DNA of 56,577 nt. It comes from GWB1-39-12 sp964435575 (GTDB taxonomy: Bacteria; Patescibacteriota; Microgenomatia; UBA8517). Position 1 is the first letter of the stretch. The number at the start of each line of letters is the position of its first letter. Both the position numbers and the translations under genes were made by a program. The DNA lies in the NCBI GenBank assembly GCA_964435575.1, contig CAYSZS010000003.1:1-56577 (forward strand), read 5' to 3'. The notes beneath the pieces are model-generated. The model was given only the letters and a program-made list of their open reading frames with translations, was not told the origin of the DNA and ran no database searches. Of this stretch, positions 15,731 to 23,007 are shown one piece after another.

Positions 15731-17266
15731 TTACCGTATAATTTCTTTCACCCCACCTTTTAAAGCAACTTCCACTGCTTCTTTGTCTGACCAGTCGTAT
15801 TCGACTCCGTTATAAACCATGCTTTTTTCATGGCCCTTTCCGAAAATGACTACGACATCGTCTTTTTCAGCTAATTTTTGTATTGCAAACGAAATCGCTT
15901 CCCCCCTTTCGGGAATCCTAATATAAACGCGCTTTCTACTTCGATGATTCGAATCATCATACTGATTTAACTCAATTTCCTTGGCATTTGTTTTTTTTGC
16001 ACCTTTAAGAATTTCCCTGATTATTTTATTAACGTCCTCGCTTCTGGGATCTTCGGCTGTAAAAATAGACGCATCCGCCAGCTTAACCGAAATCTTGCCC
16101 ATCATAGGTCTTTTCAAAACGTCTCTTTCACCCGCACAGCCAAAAATAGAAATTACCCTCCCTTTATGTCTTTTTCTCAAAAGCATAAGTACGTTTTCCA
16201 AAGAGTCTGGCGTATGTGCAAAGTCAATATAAATATTAATCCCCTTATCATTTTCTACTTTTTCCAGTCTTCCCGGTAATTGCGGTAAACTTGCCAAAGT
16301 TTGCTGGATACTTTCCCAACTAATATCTAACCTCCTGGCGGCTGCTATTGCAGCCAAAAGATTTAATGCATTATACCTACCAACCAAATTAGATGTTATC
16401 TTATATTTTTCCTTCCCAATGTTAACTGCAAACCTCATCGCTTCATTTAAATGAAGTGGGCTGGCAGTATAATCTGCTTTACTCTTCAGAGAGTATGTTA
16501 GAAGCTGCGTCGTTTGTCTTAAAGTCTTTTTTATAAAATCGAAGGACTCGTCATCCTTATTTAAAATTGCCGTATTTACGGACTTAAAAAGTTTTGCTTT
16601 GGCTTCTTTATAGGCATCAAATGTTTTATGATAGTCAAGGTGCTCGTGAGTTATATTTGTCAAAATTCCCATTTCAAAATTAATCCCCGCCACTCTTTCC
16701 TGATCAAGTCCATGCGAGGTTACTTCGAGAACCGCATACTCGCAGTCAGCCCCGACCATGTGCGATAAAAATTTCTGGAGTGCAAGTGGTTCTGGATTCG
16801 TCACATGGAATCCCGTATCCAATTCCTTATCAGCTATTCTGGCGCTAATTGAAGAAACAAGACCAACGCTTTTCCCAGCGTTTTTCAAAAGCCAATATAA
16901 CACATGTGCTACAGTTGTTTTTCCTTTGGTCCCTGTTACTCCAATCACTTTCAAAGACTTACTTGGATATCCATACCAAGCGGAGGCTAGTATACTTAAT
17001 GCCAGGCGAGAATTTGTTACTTTTACGTATGTAATTTTTTTTAACCAATCTTTTTTTGGTTCTATCTCCCCAACAATCACGCTGGCTTTTTCTTTTATAA
17101 CCTGAGGAATAAACATATGAGCATCTGTTTTTACTCCTTTAATCGCAACGAACAGAGTCCCTTTTTCTACCTGTCTTGAATCATCATTAATAGCATTCAC
17201 GTTAACATCGGTAGAACCATAAGTTTGGCCTAAAGAAGTGCTTTCAAGAAGGTTTGCTAGCTTCAT
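15731..17266 (-). CDS. murE: UDP-MurNAc-dipeptide:diamino acid ligase MurE
   Basis: 511 aa Mur ligase adding the third residue of the stem peptide. DDSRQVEKGTLFVAIKG is the substrate-binding N-terminal domain; GVTGTKGKTT (110-118) is the ATP loop; EVTSHGLDQERV and TNITHEHLDYH follow. The position of the specificity motif DNPR reads EDPR (405-408), then SEDVN. The Arg that contacts meso-diaminopimelate is kept and the Asn is lost, so diaminopimelate is plausible but not certain. An AAGGA Shine-Dalgarno-like site precedes the ATG, and the start overlaps the murA stop by 4 nt. Confidence 0.95.
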   Translation of the reverse strand: MKLANLLESTSLGQTYGSTDVNVNAINDDSRQVEKGTLFVAIKGVKTDAHMFIPQVIKEKASVIVGEIEPKKDWLKKITYVKVTNSRLALSILASAWYGYPSKSLKVIGVTGTKGKTTVAHVLYWLLKNAGKSVGLVSSISARIADKELDTGFHVTNPEPLALQKFLSHMVGADCEYAVLEVTSHGLDQERVAGINFEMGILTNITHEHLDYHKTFDAYKEAKAKLFKSVNTAILNKDDESFDFIKKTLRQTTQLLTYSLKSKADYTASPLHLNEAMRFAVNIGKEKYKITSNLVGRYNALNLLAAIAAARRLDISWESIQQTLASLPQLPGRLEKVENDKGINIYIDFAHTPDSLENVLMLLRKRHKGRVISIFGCAGERDVLKRPMMGKISVKLADASIFTAEDPRSEDVNKIIREILKGAKKTNAKEIELNQYDDSNHRSRKRVYIRIPERGEAISFAIQKLAEKDDVVVIFGKGHEKSMVYNGVEYDWSDKEAVEVALKGGVKEIIR

Positions 17267-18552
17267 TTGATTTCCTTAATCTCTGCACCAAGCGAGCGTA
17301 GATTCCTTGCAAAGTCCGGGTGTCCTCGATACAAAGAATCTGCATTTAAAATGACCGTTTCTCCCTCTGCAATCATCGCAGCCATCACCATTGCAACAAC
17401 AGCACGAATAATATATGGCGCCTCAAGTGTGCCACCCTTGAGTTTCTTTCCTGCTATTACCACGACTCTATGGGGGTCAGCCATAATAACCTCCGCTCCT
17501 AACTTTGTTAATTCGCTCGTCCAGAAAAGTCCGGATTCATACATCCAATTGTGAAATATCATGTAACCACTTGGAGCGGTTAGCGCTAAAGGAATAAAGT
17601 TTGGTAGAAGGTCAACAGGAAGTCCGGGCCAAGGTTGGGCTCTAACAACGTTAGTCTTTTTTTCAAAAGAGCCTGTAAATCGTATGTCCTGATTCTGGCG
17701 AACAATTGCTGTGTCATTTTCGTACTCAATATTAATGTTAAATTTGGAAAATTCATAATTTATCTGGGGAAAAAGCTCCGGATGTGAATTGTGTACCTTT
17801 ATTTCACCACCGGTTGCGGCACCAAGAGCGAGAAAGGTTGCTATTTCGTTGTGATCATGCAAAAGCTCATATGTTACAGGTGACAAATTCTTCCCACCGC
17901 TTATCTCAAGGACATTTGTTCCAACTCCTTTTATATCTGCTCCGGCCTTAACCAGAAAATTGCACAAATCCTGTACCTGTGGTTCAGAAGCAACGCCATT
18001 CAATCCTGTTTTCCCTTTTAAAGTTACCGCAATCATTACAAGTGTACTCGTAACCGAAACGGCCATTTCTGTTAGCCAAACATTTGTTGCAACTGCACTG
18101 GTAGCGTCCATCACAACGCCATCGTCTACTTCTTTAACAACAATTGATAGGTCACGGAAGGTTTTATAAAAAGGTTCAAAAGGCCTAATTCCAAGAGTAC
18201 AACCGCCCGGAAGTTCGGAAAAATCAACCTTCCTAAAACGCCCCAAAAGCCCCCCCCACATGAGAGCCGATGCTTTCATATCCCCCAAATCTTCTTCGCT
18301 CAAACTATGAAAGTCCATGCTGGAATTATCCAAAATCATCGTCTTCCTCACCTTGTCCCAAGCAATCTTTCCTCCTAACTTCTTCAAAATATGAACTAAT
18401 TTGTCAACATCACTAATATCGGGAATGTTTTGAAGCGTTACTTTCTCCTCAAAAAGAAGCGTTGCAGGCAAAATGTGTACAGCAGAGTTCTTGCTTCCTG
18501 AAGGGTAAATTTCGCCCGATAAAACCTGACCGCCCCTAACTTTAATATTCAT
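17263..18552 (-). CDS. murA: UDP-GlcNAc 1-carboxyvinyltransferase MurA, Cys-type
   Basis: 429 aa enzyme of the first committed peptidoglycan step. Lys21-Asn22 in PSGSKNSAVHILP, Cys118 in PGGCTLGIRPFEPF (the fosfomycin-reactive residue) and the WPGLPVDLLP loop with the general-base Asp are all present. The late conserved Arg is in YIIRAVVAMVMA. It is the canonical member of the MurA pair in this window, although fairly divergent. It lies between ftsI and murE, in the operon. Confidence 0.93.
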   Translation of the reverse strand: MNIKVRGGQVLSGEIYPSGSKNSAVHILPATLLFEEKVTLQNIPDISDVDKLVHILKKLGGKIAWDKVRKTMILDNSSMDFHSLSEEDLGDMKASALMWGGLLGRFRKVDFSELPGGCTLGIRPFEPFYKTFRDLSIVVKEVDDGVVMDATSAVATNVWLTEMAVSVTSTLVMIAVTLKGKTGLNGVASEPQVQDLCNFLVKAGADIKGVGTNVLEISGGKNLSPVTYELLHDHNEIATFLALGAATGGEIKVHNSHPELFPQINYEFSKFNINIEYENDTAIVRQNQDIRFTGSFEKKTNVVRAQPWPGLPVDLLPNFIPLALTAPSGYMIFHNWMYESGLFWTSELTKLGAEVIMADPHRVVVIAGKKLKGGTLEAPYIIRAVVAMVMAAMIAEGETVILNADSLYRGHPDFARNLRSLGAEIKEIK

Positions 18553-18565
18553 ATCGTACTTATAT

Positions 18566-18574
18566 ATTCTATCA
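18566..18574 (-). promoter_or_regulatory. Extended -10 promoter before murA
   Basis: TGATAGAAT on the minus strand (TG plus TAGAAT at 18571-18566) lies 13 nt before the murA ATG. It is a candidate internal promoter for murA-murE-murC with a leader of about 6 nt. Confidence 0.4.
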
Positions 18575-18582
18575 CTAAAAAG

Positions 18583-20295
18583 CTAATTTTCAGGCTGAAT
18601 TCCAAAATGAATAAACAAATCACTTGCAATTTTATACCAAAGAGGAGCCGCGGTCTCAGACGCCCAAGGAGATGATTTCGGTTCCTTAAGACTTATAAGC
18701 ATCACAAATTTAGGATCGTCGTATGGAGCAAAGCCAATATATGATGCAATCGTCTTCTCTTCATCATAGTGCCCCTCAATCGGAATTTGAGCGGTTCCGG
18801 TTTTCCCGGCCACCCTAAATCCTCTTTTATATGCCCATTTCGCTTCGCCGCTTTTTGCTGCCTCGACCATCATTCCCGTCATTTCACCCGCTGCCTTTTC
18901 GGAAATAACTCGTTTCCCACTTACCGGTTTTATATCCTCTTCCCAAGAATCCTCCTTAATTTTATCTACAACCTGTGGAGTAATTTTTAACCCTTTATTC
19001 GCAATCACCGAAACCGCCGAAACCATCTGAATGGGACTGACCGCCACCCCCTGTCCGAATGCCGAAGTTGCCAAATCAATTTGCCCCCACTCGTCTTTTT
19101 CTCTTAAAACAGGATTGGCTTCTCCTTGCAGATCTATACCGGTTTTCTCTCCTATTCCAAAGCTACTAAGATAATCATATAATTTTTCGCTGCCAAGTTT
19201 TTGGGCAACATAGACCATGCCTACATTATCTGAGTGAACAATAACGTCAATCATTGATGATTCGGGATAATAAACCTGATCCCACGTCTCAATCAAATAC
19301 TTATCAATCGCGATTGGGCCGCTACATTTATCACACTTAGTTTCTGGTCGAACAACGCCCGCGTCAAGTGCTGATGTCATTACCAAGATTTTGAAAATCG
19401 ACCCGGGTTCAAATGACTGAGAAATTGCAGGATTTGTAAAAAACTCATTTCCAAATTTCCAGTACTTGTCCGGCTCATACGAAGGATACGAGCTCATTGC
19501 CAATACCGCTCCATTTTTGGGATTAATAACAATTCCTACGCCGCTTTCTGCTTCATATTTTTCTAAACCCCGAACCAGCTCTCTATCAAGAGTAATCTGA
19601 ACAAATTTATCTATGTGTGTCAATAAACTTACGCCTTTAACAGCCGCAGCCTCTCTTCCCCTTTCAAGAAGAATCGGAAGTCCACCCACATCTCTTTCTT
19701 GGAGTAAATATCCGGGTTTACCCGATAAAGCGATATCATAAAAACCCTCTAGCCCAAAATAGCCAACGTCTCCTCCCTCTTCATCTTTTCCGACAAAACC
19801 CAAAAGCTGGGCAGCCATTGAAGCTTCGGGATAGACACGCTTTTCTTCCTTTTCAAACCCGATGCCCTCTAAATTAAGACTCTCTATCTCCTCTTTCACA
19901 ACTCTATCGACTCTGTGCTTAAGGGGTACCCATAAAGCACCTTCTTTATCTAAAAGATTATTAAGTCGGTCGATTTCTATAAAAAGCTCTTTTTTGTCGT
20001 TTACGTCTTCAACAAAGAAAGGTGCGAGTCTTTCAGCTAATTTTTCGGTATCCGATTTGAGATCAGGTAAGTTTGCAAAAACAAGGTATACCTCGCCGCT
20101 TGCTGCAAGCCAACTTGCGTCAGATGCTAAGATATCGCCGCGAGTAGCCGAAACCAAAGATTGGCTTTGATACTGACTTCGCGCTTGAATTGAAAGTTCT
20201 TTTCCCTTCAATATCTGCCAATAAAATAACCTAACAAGAAGAGTTAAAAAGGCGATCAAAAACAAATAGAATATTATTTTGAGTCGAAGTGTCAT
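18583..20295 (-). CDS. ftsI: Septal transpeptidase FtsI (class B penicillin-binding protein)
   Basis: 570 aa. A short cytoplasmic start and one membrane helix (about residues 6-25) are followed by the PBP dimerisation domain and the transpeptidase domain. Catalytic motifs: Ser299-x-x-Lys302 (EPGSIFK), SDN at 355-357 and KTG at 498-500. It cross-links septal peptidoglycan with FtsW. A pair of Cys residues (CDKC, 321-324) lies just after the SxxK helix and could form a disulfide or bind metal, which is unusual. No C-terminal PASTA domains are seen. It starts 3 nt after the ftsL stop. Confidence 0.95.
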   Translation of the reverse strand: MTLRLKIIFYLFLIAFLTLLVRLFYWQILKGKELSIQARSQYQSQSLVSATRGDILASDASWLAASGEVYLVFANLPDLKSDTEKLAERLAPFFVEDVNDKKELFIEIDRLNNLLDKEGALWVPLKHRVDRVVKEEIESLNLEGIGFEKEEKRVYPEASMAAQLLGFVGKDEEGGDVGYFGLEGFYDIALSGKPGYLLQERDVGGLPILLERGREAAAVKGVSLLTHIDKFVQITLDRELVRGLEKYEAESGVGIVINPKNGAVLAMSSYPSYEPDKYWKFGNEFFTNPAISQSFEPGSIFKILVMTSALDAGVVRPETKCDKCSGPIAIDKYLIETWDQVYYPESSMIDVIVHSDNVGMVYVAQKLGSEKLYDYLSSFGIGEKTGIDLQGEANPVLREKDEWGQIDLATSAFGQGVAVSPIQMVSAVSVIANKGLKITPQVVDKIKEDSWEEDIKPVSGKRVISEKAAGEMTGMMVEAAKSGEAKWAYKRGFRVAGKTGTAQIPIEGHYDEEKTIASYIGFAPYDDPKFVMLISLKEPKSSPWASETAAPLWYKIASDLFIHFGIQPEN

Positions 20296-20298
20296 TTG

Positions 20299-20613
20299 TC
20301 ATCTTATAACTTGGGCAAAAGGATCTCCGATTTTTATGTAAAACGTATTACTAGCTTTTACGTATCCCAGAGCCTCGGCTTTCTCGCTAAGAGAAAGAAG
20401 TGATGTGGATTTAATCAACTCGTCCTCCAGTTTTTTGTTTTCCTCGCTAATAACATGAGACCTATTTTCCAAATCTGAAAACTCCGCGCCAAGAGCCCCC
20501 TGTTGAACGCTGAATATGACTTGTATGAATATAAAAAAGGCCAGCAAAAACCATAAAGATTTGGCTCCAGGTCTTAATTTATTTCGGTAGTCTCGTTTTT
20601 TGGTAAATCTCAT
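20299..20613 (-). CDS. ftsL: FtsL-like division protein
   Basis: 104 aa bitopic protein: basic cytoplasmic start (KKRDYRNKLRPG), one membrane helix (about residues 19-37) and a short leucine-zipper-like coiled coil (FSDLENRSHVISEENKKLEDELIKS), ending in a domain with AEALGYVKASNTFYIKIG. Such small proteins between rsmH and ftsI are FtsL or a related septum-formation initiator. The call rests on topology and position because FtsL sequences diverge quickly. It overlaps rsmH by 4 nt. Confidence 0.8.
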   Translation of the reverse strand: MRFTKKRDYRNKLRPGAKSLWFLLAFFIFIQVIFSVQQGALGAEFSDLENRSHVISEENKKLEDELIKSTSLLSLSEKAEALGYVKASNTFYIKIGDPFAQVIR

Positions 20614-21608
20614 TTTTTTTGTAAAATTCTCATTTTTGCGCTTCTAGCCCTCGGATTTTCCTTAATTTCTTCCGTACCGGGAATAATGGCTTTTTTTGAA
20701 ATGATTAAAGCTCGTCCTGAATCCTCTATCACTTTAAAAAAATGCTTTGTCAGTCTGTCTTCCCCCGAATGAAAACTAATTACGACAAGTCTTCCACCAG
20801 ATACTAGTAGTTCTAGCACTTGGGGTAAGGCTTGTCTTAAATTATCAAGCTCGCTATTGACGGCAATCCTTAGGGCCAAGAAAGGTAAAGTTGCGCCGTG
20901 AAGCTTTGGCTTTATCTTGTAATCGTCACCGATGACCATTAAAAAATCTCCAACAGTTTTTATTTCTTTCTTCTCCCTTACGTCAATTATCTTTTTTGCC
21001 AAAACTTTCGCTCTATCCTGGGTTAAGGTTTCCTTAAAAACCTGGGTAAGCTGACCAATATTAAGCGCTTTCAACAGGTCCGAGGCGGTGACTTTTTGAT
21101 TAACACTATCCAGTCGCATGTCCAAAGGTACCGTTGAATCCTGAAACGAAAACCCCTTAATTTTTTTGGTCAATTGATAACTGGAAATCCCCAGATCAAA
21201 AAGTATCCCGTCAACTTGATCAAAGCCTTTTTCTAGCGCGATTTTCTTTAGATCTTTGAAGTTGCCATGAACGAGAGTATATGACCCCCGAGTCGGACTC
21301 GGAGTAGGGACGGGTACCATACGATACCCGTCAGGGACAGACACCGTATGGTGTCTGTCAGGGCAGGCTTCTATTAATCTCTCTCTAGCTATCTCCAAAG
21401 ATTCGCTGTCCGCTTCAATCCCCAAAACGTTACCACCAGACTTAACAATTTCTATTGCATGACCACCTAAACCAACCGTTGCGTCAATATAGCGTGCTTG
21501 CCTGCCTGCAACTCTTTGCAGAGCACCGCGGGCAGGATTTTTAATGTGCAAGGCACTAAGTACTTCTCGAACCATCACCGTCTTGTGATTATTGTCTTTT
21601 TCGTTCAT
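20610..21608 (-). CDS. rsmH: 16S rRNA m4C1402 methyltransferase RsmH with in-frame insertions
   Basis: 332 aa SAM-dependent enzyme methylating N4 of C1402 in 16S rRNA. HKTVMVREVLSALHIK, YIDATVGLGGHA (SAM loop), GILFDLGISSYQL, the DMRLD motif and the late ISFHSGEDRLTKHFFK block are diagnostic. Two stretches do not fit the family. About 12-15 residues (NPARGALQRVAGRQA) separate the first helix from the SAM loop. About 27 residues, rich in Pro and Arg, lie between ERLIEA and YTLVHGNF. Both are encoded by palindromic DNA (21501-21536 and 21288-21359), so they look like in-frame repeat insertions. The gene overlaps the 3' end of mraZ by 20 nt. Confidence 0.94.
   Translation of the reverse strand: MNEKDNNHKTVMVREVLSALHIKNPARGALQRVAGRQARYIDATVGLGGHAIEIVKSGGNVLGIEADSESLEIARERLIEACPDRHHTVSVPDGYRMVPVPTPSPTRGSYTLVHGNFKDLKKIALEKGFDQVDGILFDLGISSYQLTKKIKGFSFQDSTVPLDMRLDSVNQKVTASDLLKALNIGQLTQVFKETLTQDRAKVLAKKIIDVREKKEIKTVGDFLMVIGDDYKIKPKLHGATLPFLALRIAVNSELDNLRQALPQVLELLVSGGRLVVISFHSGEDRLTKHFFKVIEDSGRALIISKKAIIPGTEEIKENPRARSAKMRILQKK
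21288..21359. repeat. Three hairpin units inserted in rsmH
   Basis: Hairpin A 21288-21302 (6-bp stem, CCGAGT/ACTCGG). Hairpin B 21309-21332 (8-bp stem, GACGGGTA/TACCCGTC). Hairpin C 21336-21359 (10-bp stem GACAGACACC/GGTGTCTGTC, 4-nt loop). B and the reverse complement of C are the same 24-nt design, sharing the central ACCATACG, with paired stem changes that keep both folded. The set is in frame and adds about 27 codons. Confidence 0.75.
21501..21536. repeat. Palindromic insertion near the rsmH start
   Basis: Nested inverted repeats: outer CCTGCC (21501-21506) with GGCAGG (21531-21536), inner TGCAA (21507-21511) with TTGCA (21516-21520). It encodes residues absent from ordinary RsmH between the first helix and the SAM loop, in frame. 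Confidence 0.6.
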
Positions 21609-22032
21609 CTCTGGCCAACTCCTCGATGTAAGCCGCAGAATCTTTTGCCAAGCTTTTTTCCTTTTCTAGCCAGCTTTCTTTGTTCCAAATTTCAATCCTA
21701 TCGCCAAGTCCGATGAAATAAAGTTCGTCCTCAAGATTTGCGTAACTTACGAGCCTATCGGGAATAACAATTCTTCCTTGATCATCAGGTACGGACTCAT
21801 ATGCTGAACTGAAAATAAACCTTTCGGTGTCCCTAACCGGTGTGGGTAACATCTTTTGACTTCCGGTCAATCTTTTTAATAACGCCTCCCATGAATCTCT
21901 GGCAACCAAAACCAAACAACCCTCATACCATTTGGCTAAAATAAAGCTTTCTCCAAGATCGCGTCTCAAAGGAGCAGGAACCGCAACGCGTCTTCCTGCT
22001 GCAAATTTTGCTAAATATGTTCCCAGGAACAT
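21589..22032 (-). CDS. mraZ: Transcriptional regulator MraZ
   Basis: 147 aa, first gene of the dcw cluster. Two AbrB-like half-domains are visible: FLGTYLAKFAAGRRVAVPAPLRRDLG and AYESVPDDQGRIVIPDRLVSYANL. The second has the DQGRIVIP form of the family DxxGRxxxP motif; the first is a degenerate version. MraZ forms ring-shaped oligomers that bind tandem boxes in its own promoter. Three such boxes with exact 10-nt spacing lie just upstream. No Shine-Dalgarno site is seen before the ATG. The 3' end overlaps rsmH. Confidence 0.95.
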   Translation of the reverse strand: MFLGTYLAKFAAGRRVAVPAPLRRDLGESFILAKWYEGCLVLVARDSWEALLKRLTGSQKMLPTPVRDTERFIFSSAYESVPDDQGRIVIPDRLVSYANLEDELYFIGLGDRIEIWNKESWLEKEKSLAKDSAAYIEELARDERKRQ

Positions 22033-22074
22033 TATTATTTGTCATAAGGGCAGATGAGGTTTGAAATAGTATTC

Positions 22075-22100
22075 ACCATTTCTCACCATTTATAACCATT
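22075..22100 (-). promoter_or_regulatory. MraZ operator: three boxes with 10-nt period
   Basis: On the minus strand the core AATGGT appears three times at exact 10-nt steps (CCATT on the plus strand at 22076-22080, 22086-22090 and 22096-22100). The boxes overlap the -10 box and transcription start. The layout resembles the tandem MraZ boxes known in other bacteria. Confidence 0.75.
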
Positions 22101-22126
22101 CTGATCTATTTTCACATAGGTGTCAA
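22098..22126 (-). promoter_or_regulatory. dcw cluster promoter (PmraZ)
   Basis: TTGACA at 22126-22121, a 17-nt spacer and CAGAAT at 22103-22098. The predicted leader to the mraZ ATG is about 60 nt, much longer than at other promoters in this window, leaving room for the MraZ boxes. Confidence 0.7.
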
Positions 22127-22179
22127 GGCCAAGATTACCCGAAACTTGAAGCTGTCTCAAACTTGTGTAAAATTGAGGG

Positions 22180-22920
22180 CTATTGAGTGCTTCCGAAGAA
22201 AATTCCTATATCGGAAGACCTATTTTCGAAAAGTTTCTGCCAGTTATTACCGTCCCAGTAATAAACATTATCAAAACCTAAATCTACTGTTCCGGAAACT
22301 TTTTGGGGAGACGAAGAAAAGATTCCATAAGGACCTGTTTCGACGTCAGAGGGAGATTCTCCCGGATATCCAACAGTACTCATAGCTACAAAAAATTCCT
22401 CGGACTCTTTTTCCAGCTCATAGTTAAATACTTTATCGATTGACGTCAAAAGGTCGGTTGAAGTTTGCATATGAAATTCGCTTTCAAATTTTGCCAGAAG
22501 TTTCCCTTGGGAATTTCTAAATTTCAAACTAATTGTCCCTTCCTCAACTCCTTCATCATACCTAAACTTACCGGAAGACTCACTTCCCAAAAGGAGATCG
22601 GCTTCGAAATTATCTTTAGCCTTAACGTCTACCGTCCCCGGAACTCCTTGAAGGACACCGTCTTTGGTCTTATATAAAAGTTCATAATCTAGACTTGCCG
22701 CGTCAATTGTAATTTTATCTATATTAAGATACAAATAATGACCGTCTTCGCTTGGCGTGAGGGAAACAATGGGGCGCTCATTTAAGGCAACATCCAAAAG
22801 TGCAATCTCTTCTTCAGGTTCTTCAGATTCTCCTCCCTTTCTTCCCCGAACAAATAGAAAAGCCCCGACAATTACCAAAATTCCGATTCCAAGAAGTATA
22901 AGCGGTAGGTATTTTTTCAT
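22180..22920 (-). CDS. Membrane-anchored extracytoplasmic protein, unknown function
   Basis: 246 aa. A Lys-Lys start and one strong membrane helix (about residues 4-24) are followed by RGRKGG, an acidic linker (ESEEPEEE) and an extracytoplasmic domain of about 205 residues rich in beta-strand patterns, with no Cys. The C-terminus (DNVYYWDGNNWQKLFE) is aromatic. I do not recognise the family. It lies between glyQS and mraZ and shares their strand. The stretch at 22127-22179 after it shows no clear terminator before the dcw promoter. Confidence 0.7.
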   Translation of the reverse strand: MKKYLPLILLGIGILVIVGAFLFVRGRKGGESEEPEEEIALLDVALNERPIVSLTPSEDGHYLYLNIDKITIDAASLDYELLYKTKDGVLQGVPGTVDVKAKDNFEADLLLGSESSGKFRYDEGVEEGTISLKFRNSQGKLLAKFESEFHMQTSTDLLTSIDKVFNYELEKESEEFFVAMSTVGYPGESPSDVETGPYGIFSSSPQKVSGTVDLGFDNVYYWDGNNWQKLFENRSSDIGIFFGSTQ

Positions 22921-22928
22921 GAATTATA

Positions 22929-23007
22929 TGGTTGAATAGTTAAATTGTTACATGGCTAAAAACTACTGTCAATCATACAGCCATCTAATCATAAAGCTAT
23001 CTAGCTA
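22929..23007. repeat. Inverted pair of four-unit 8-nt arrays at the glyQS 3' end
   Basis: Left arm on the plus strand, 22929-22960: TGGTTGAA, TAGTTAAA, TTGTTACA, TGGCTAAA. Right arm on the minus strand, 23007-22976: TAGCTAGA, TAGCTTTA, TGATTAGA, TGGCTGTA. The spacer is 15 nt. The first right-arm unit holds the glyQS stop codon (TAG, 23003-23001). A second element of the same design lies at 53344-53426. Confidence 0.75.

Noticed and set aside
22929..23007. 8-nt arrays as a CRISPR
   Set aside because: Units are contiguous 8-mers without spacers, in inverted pairs, and no cas gene is near.
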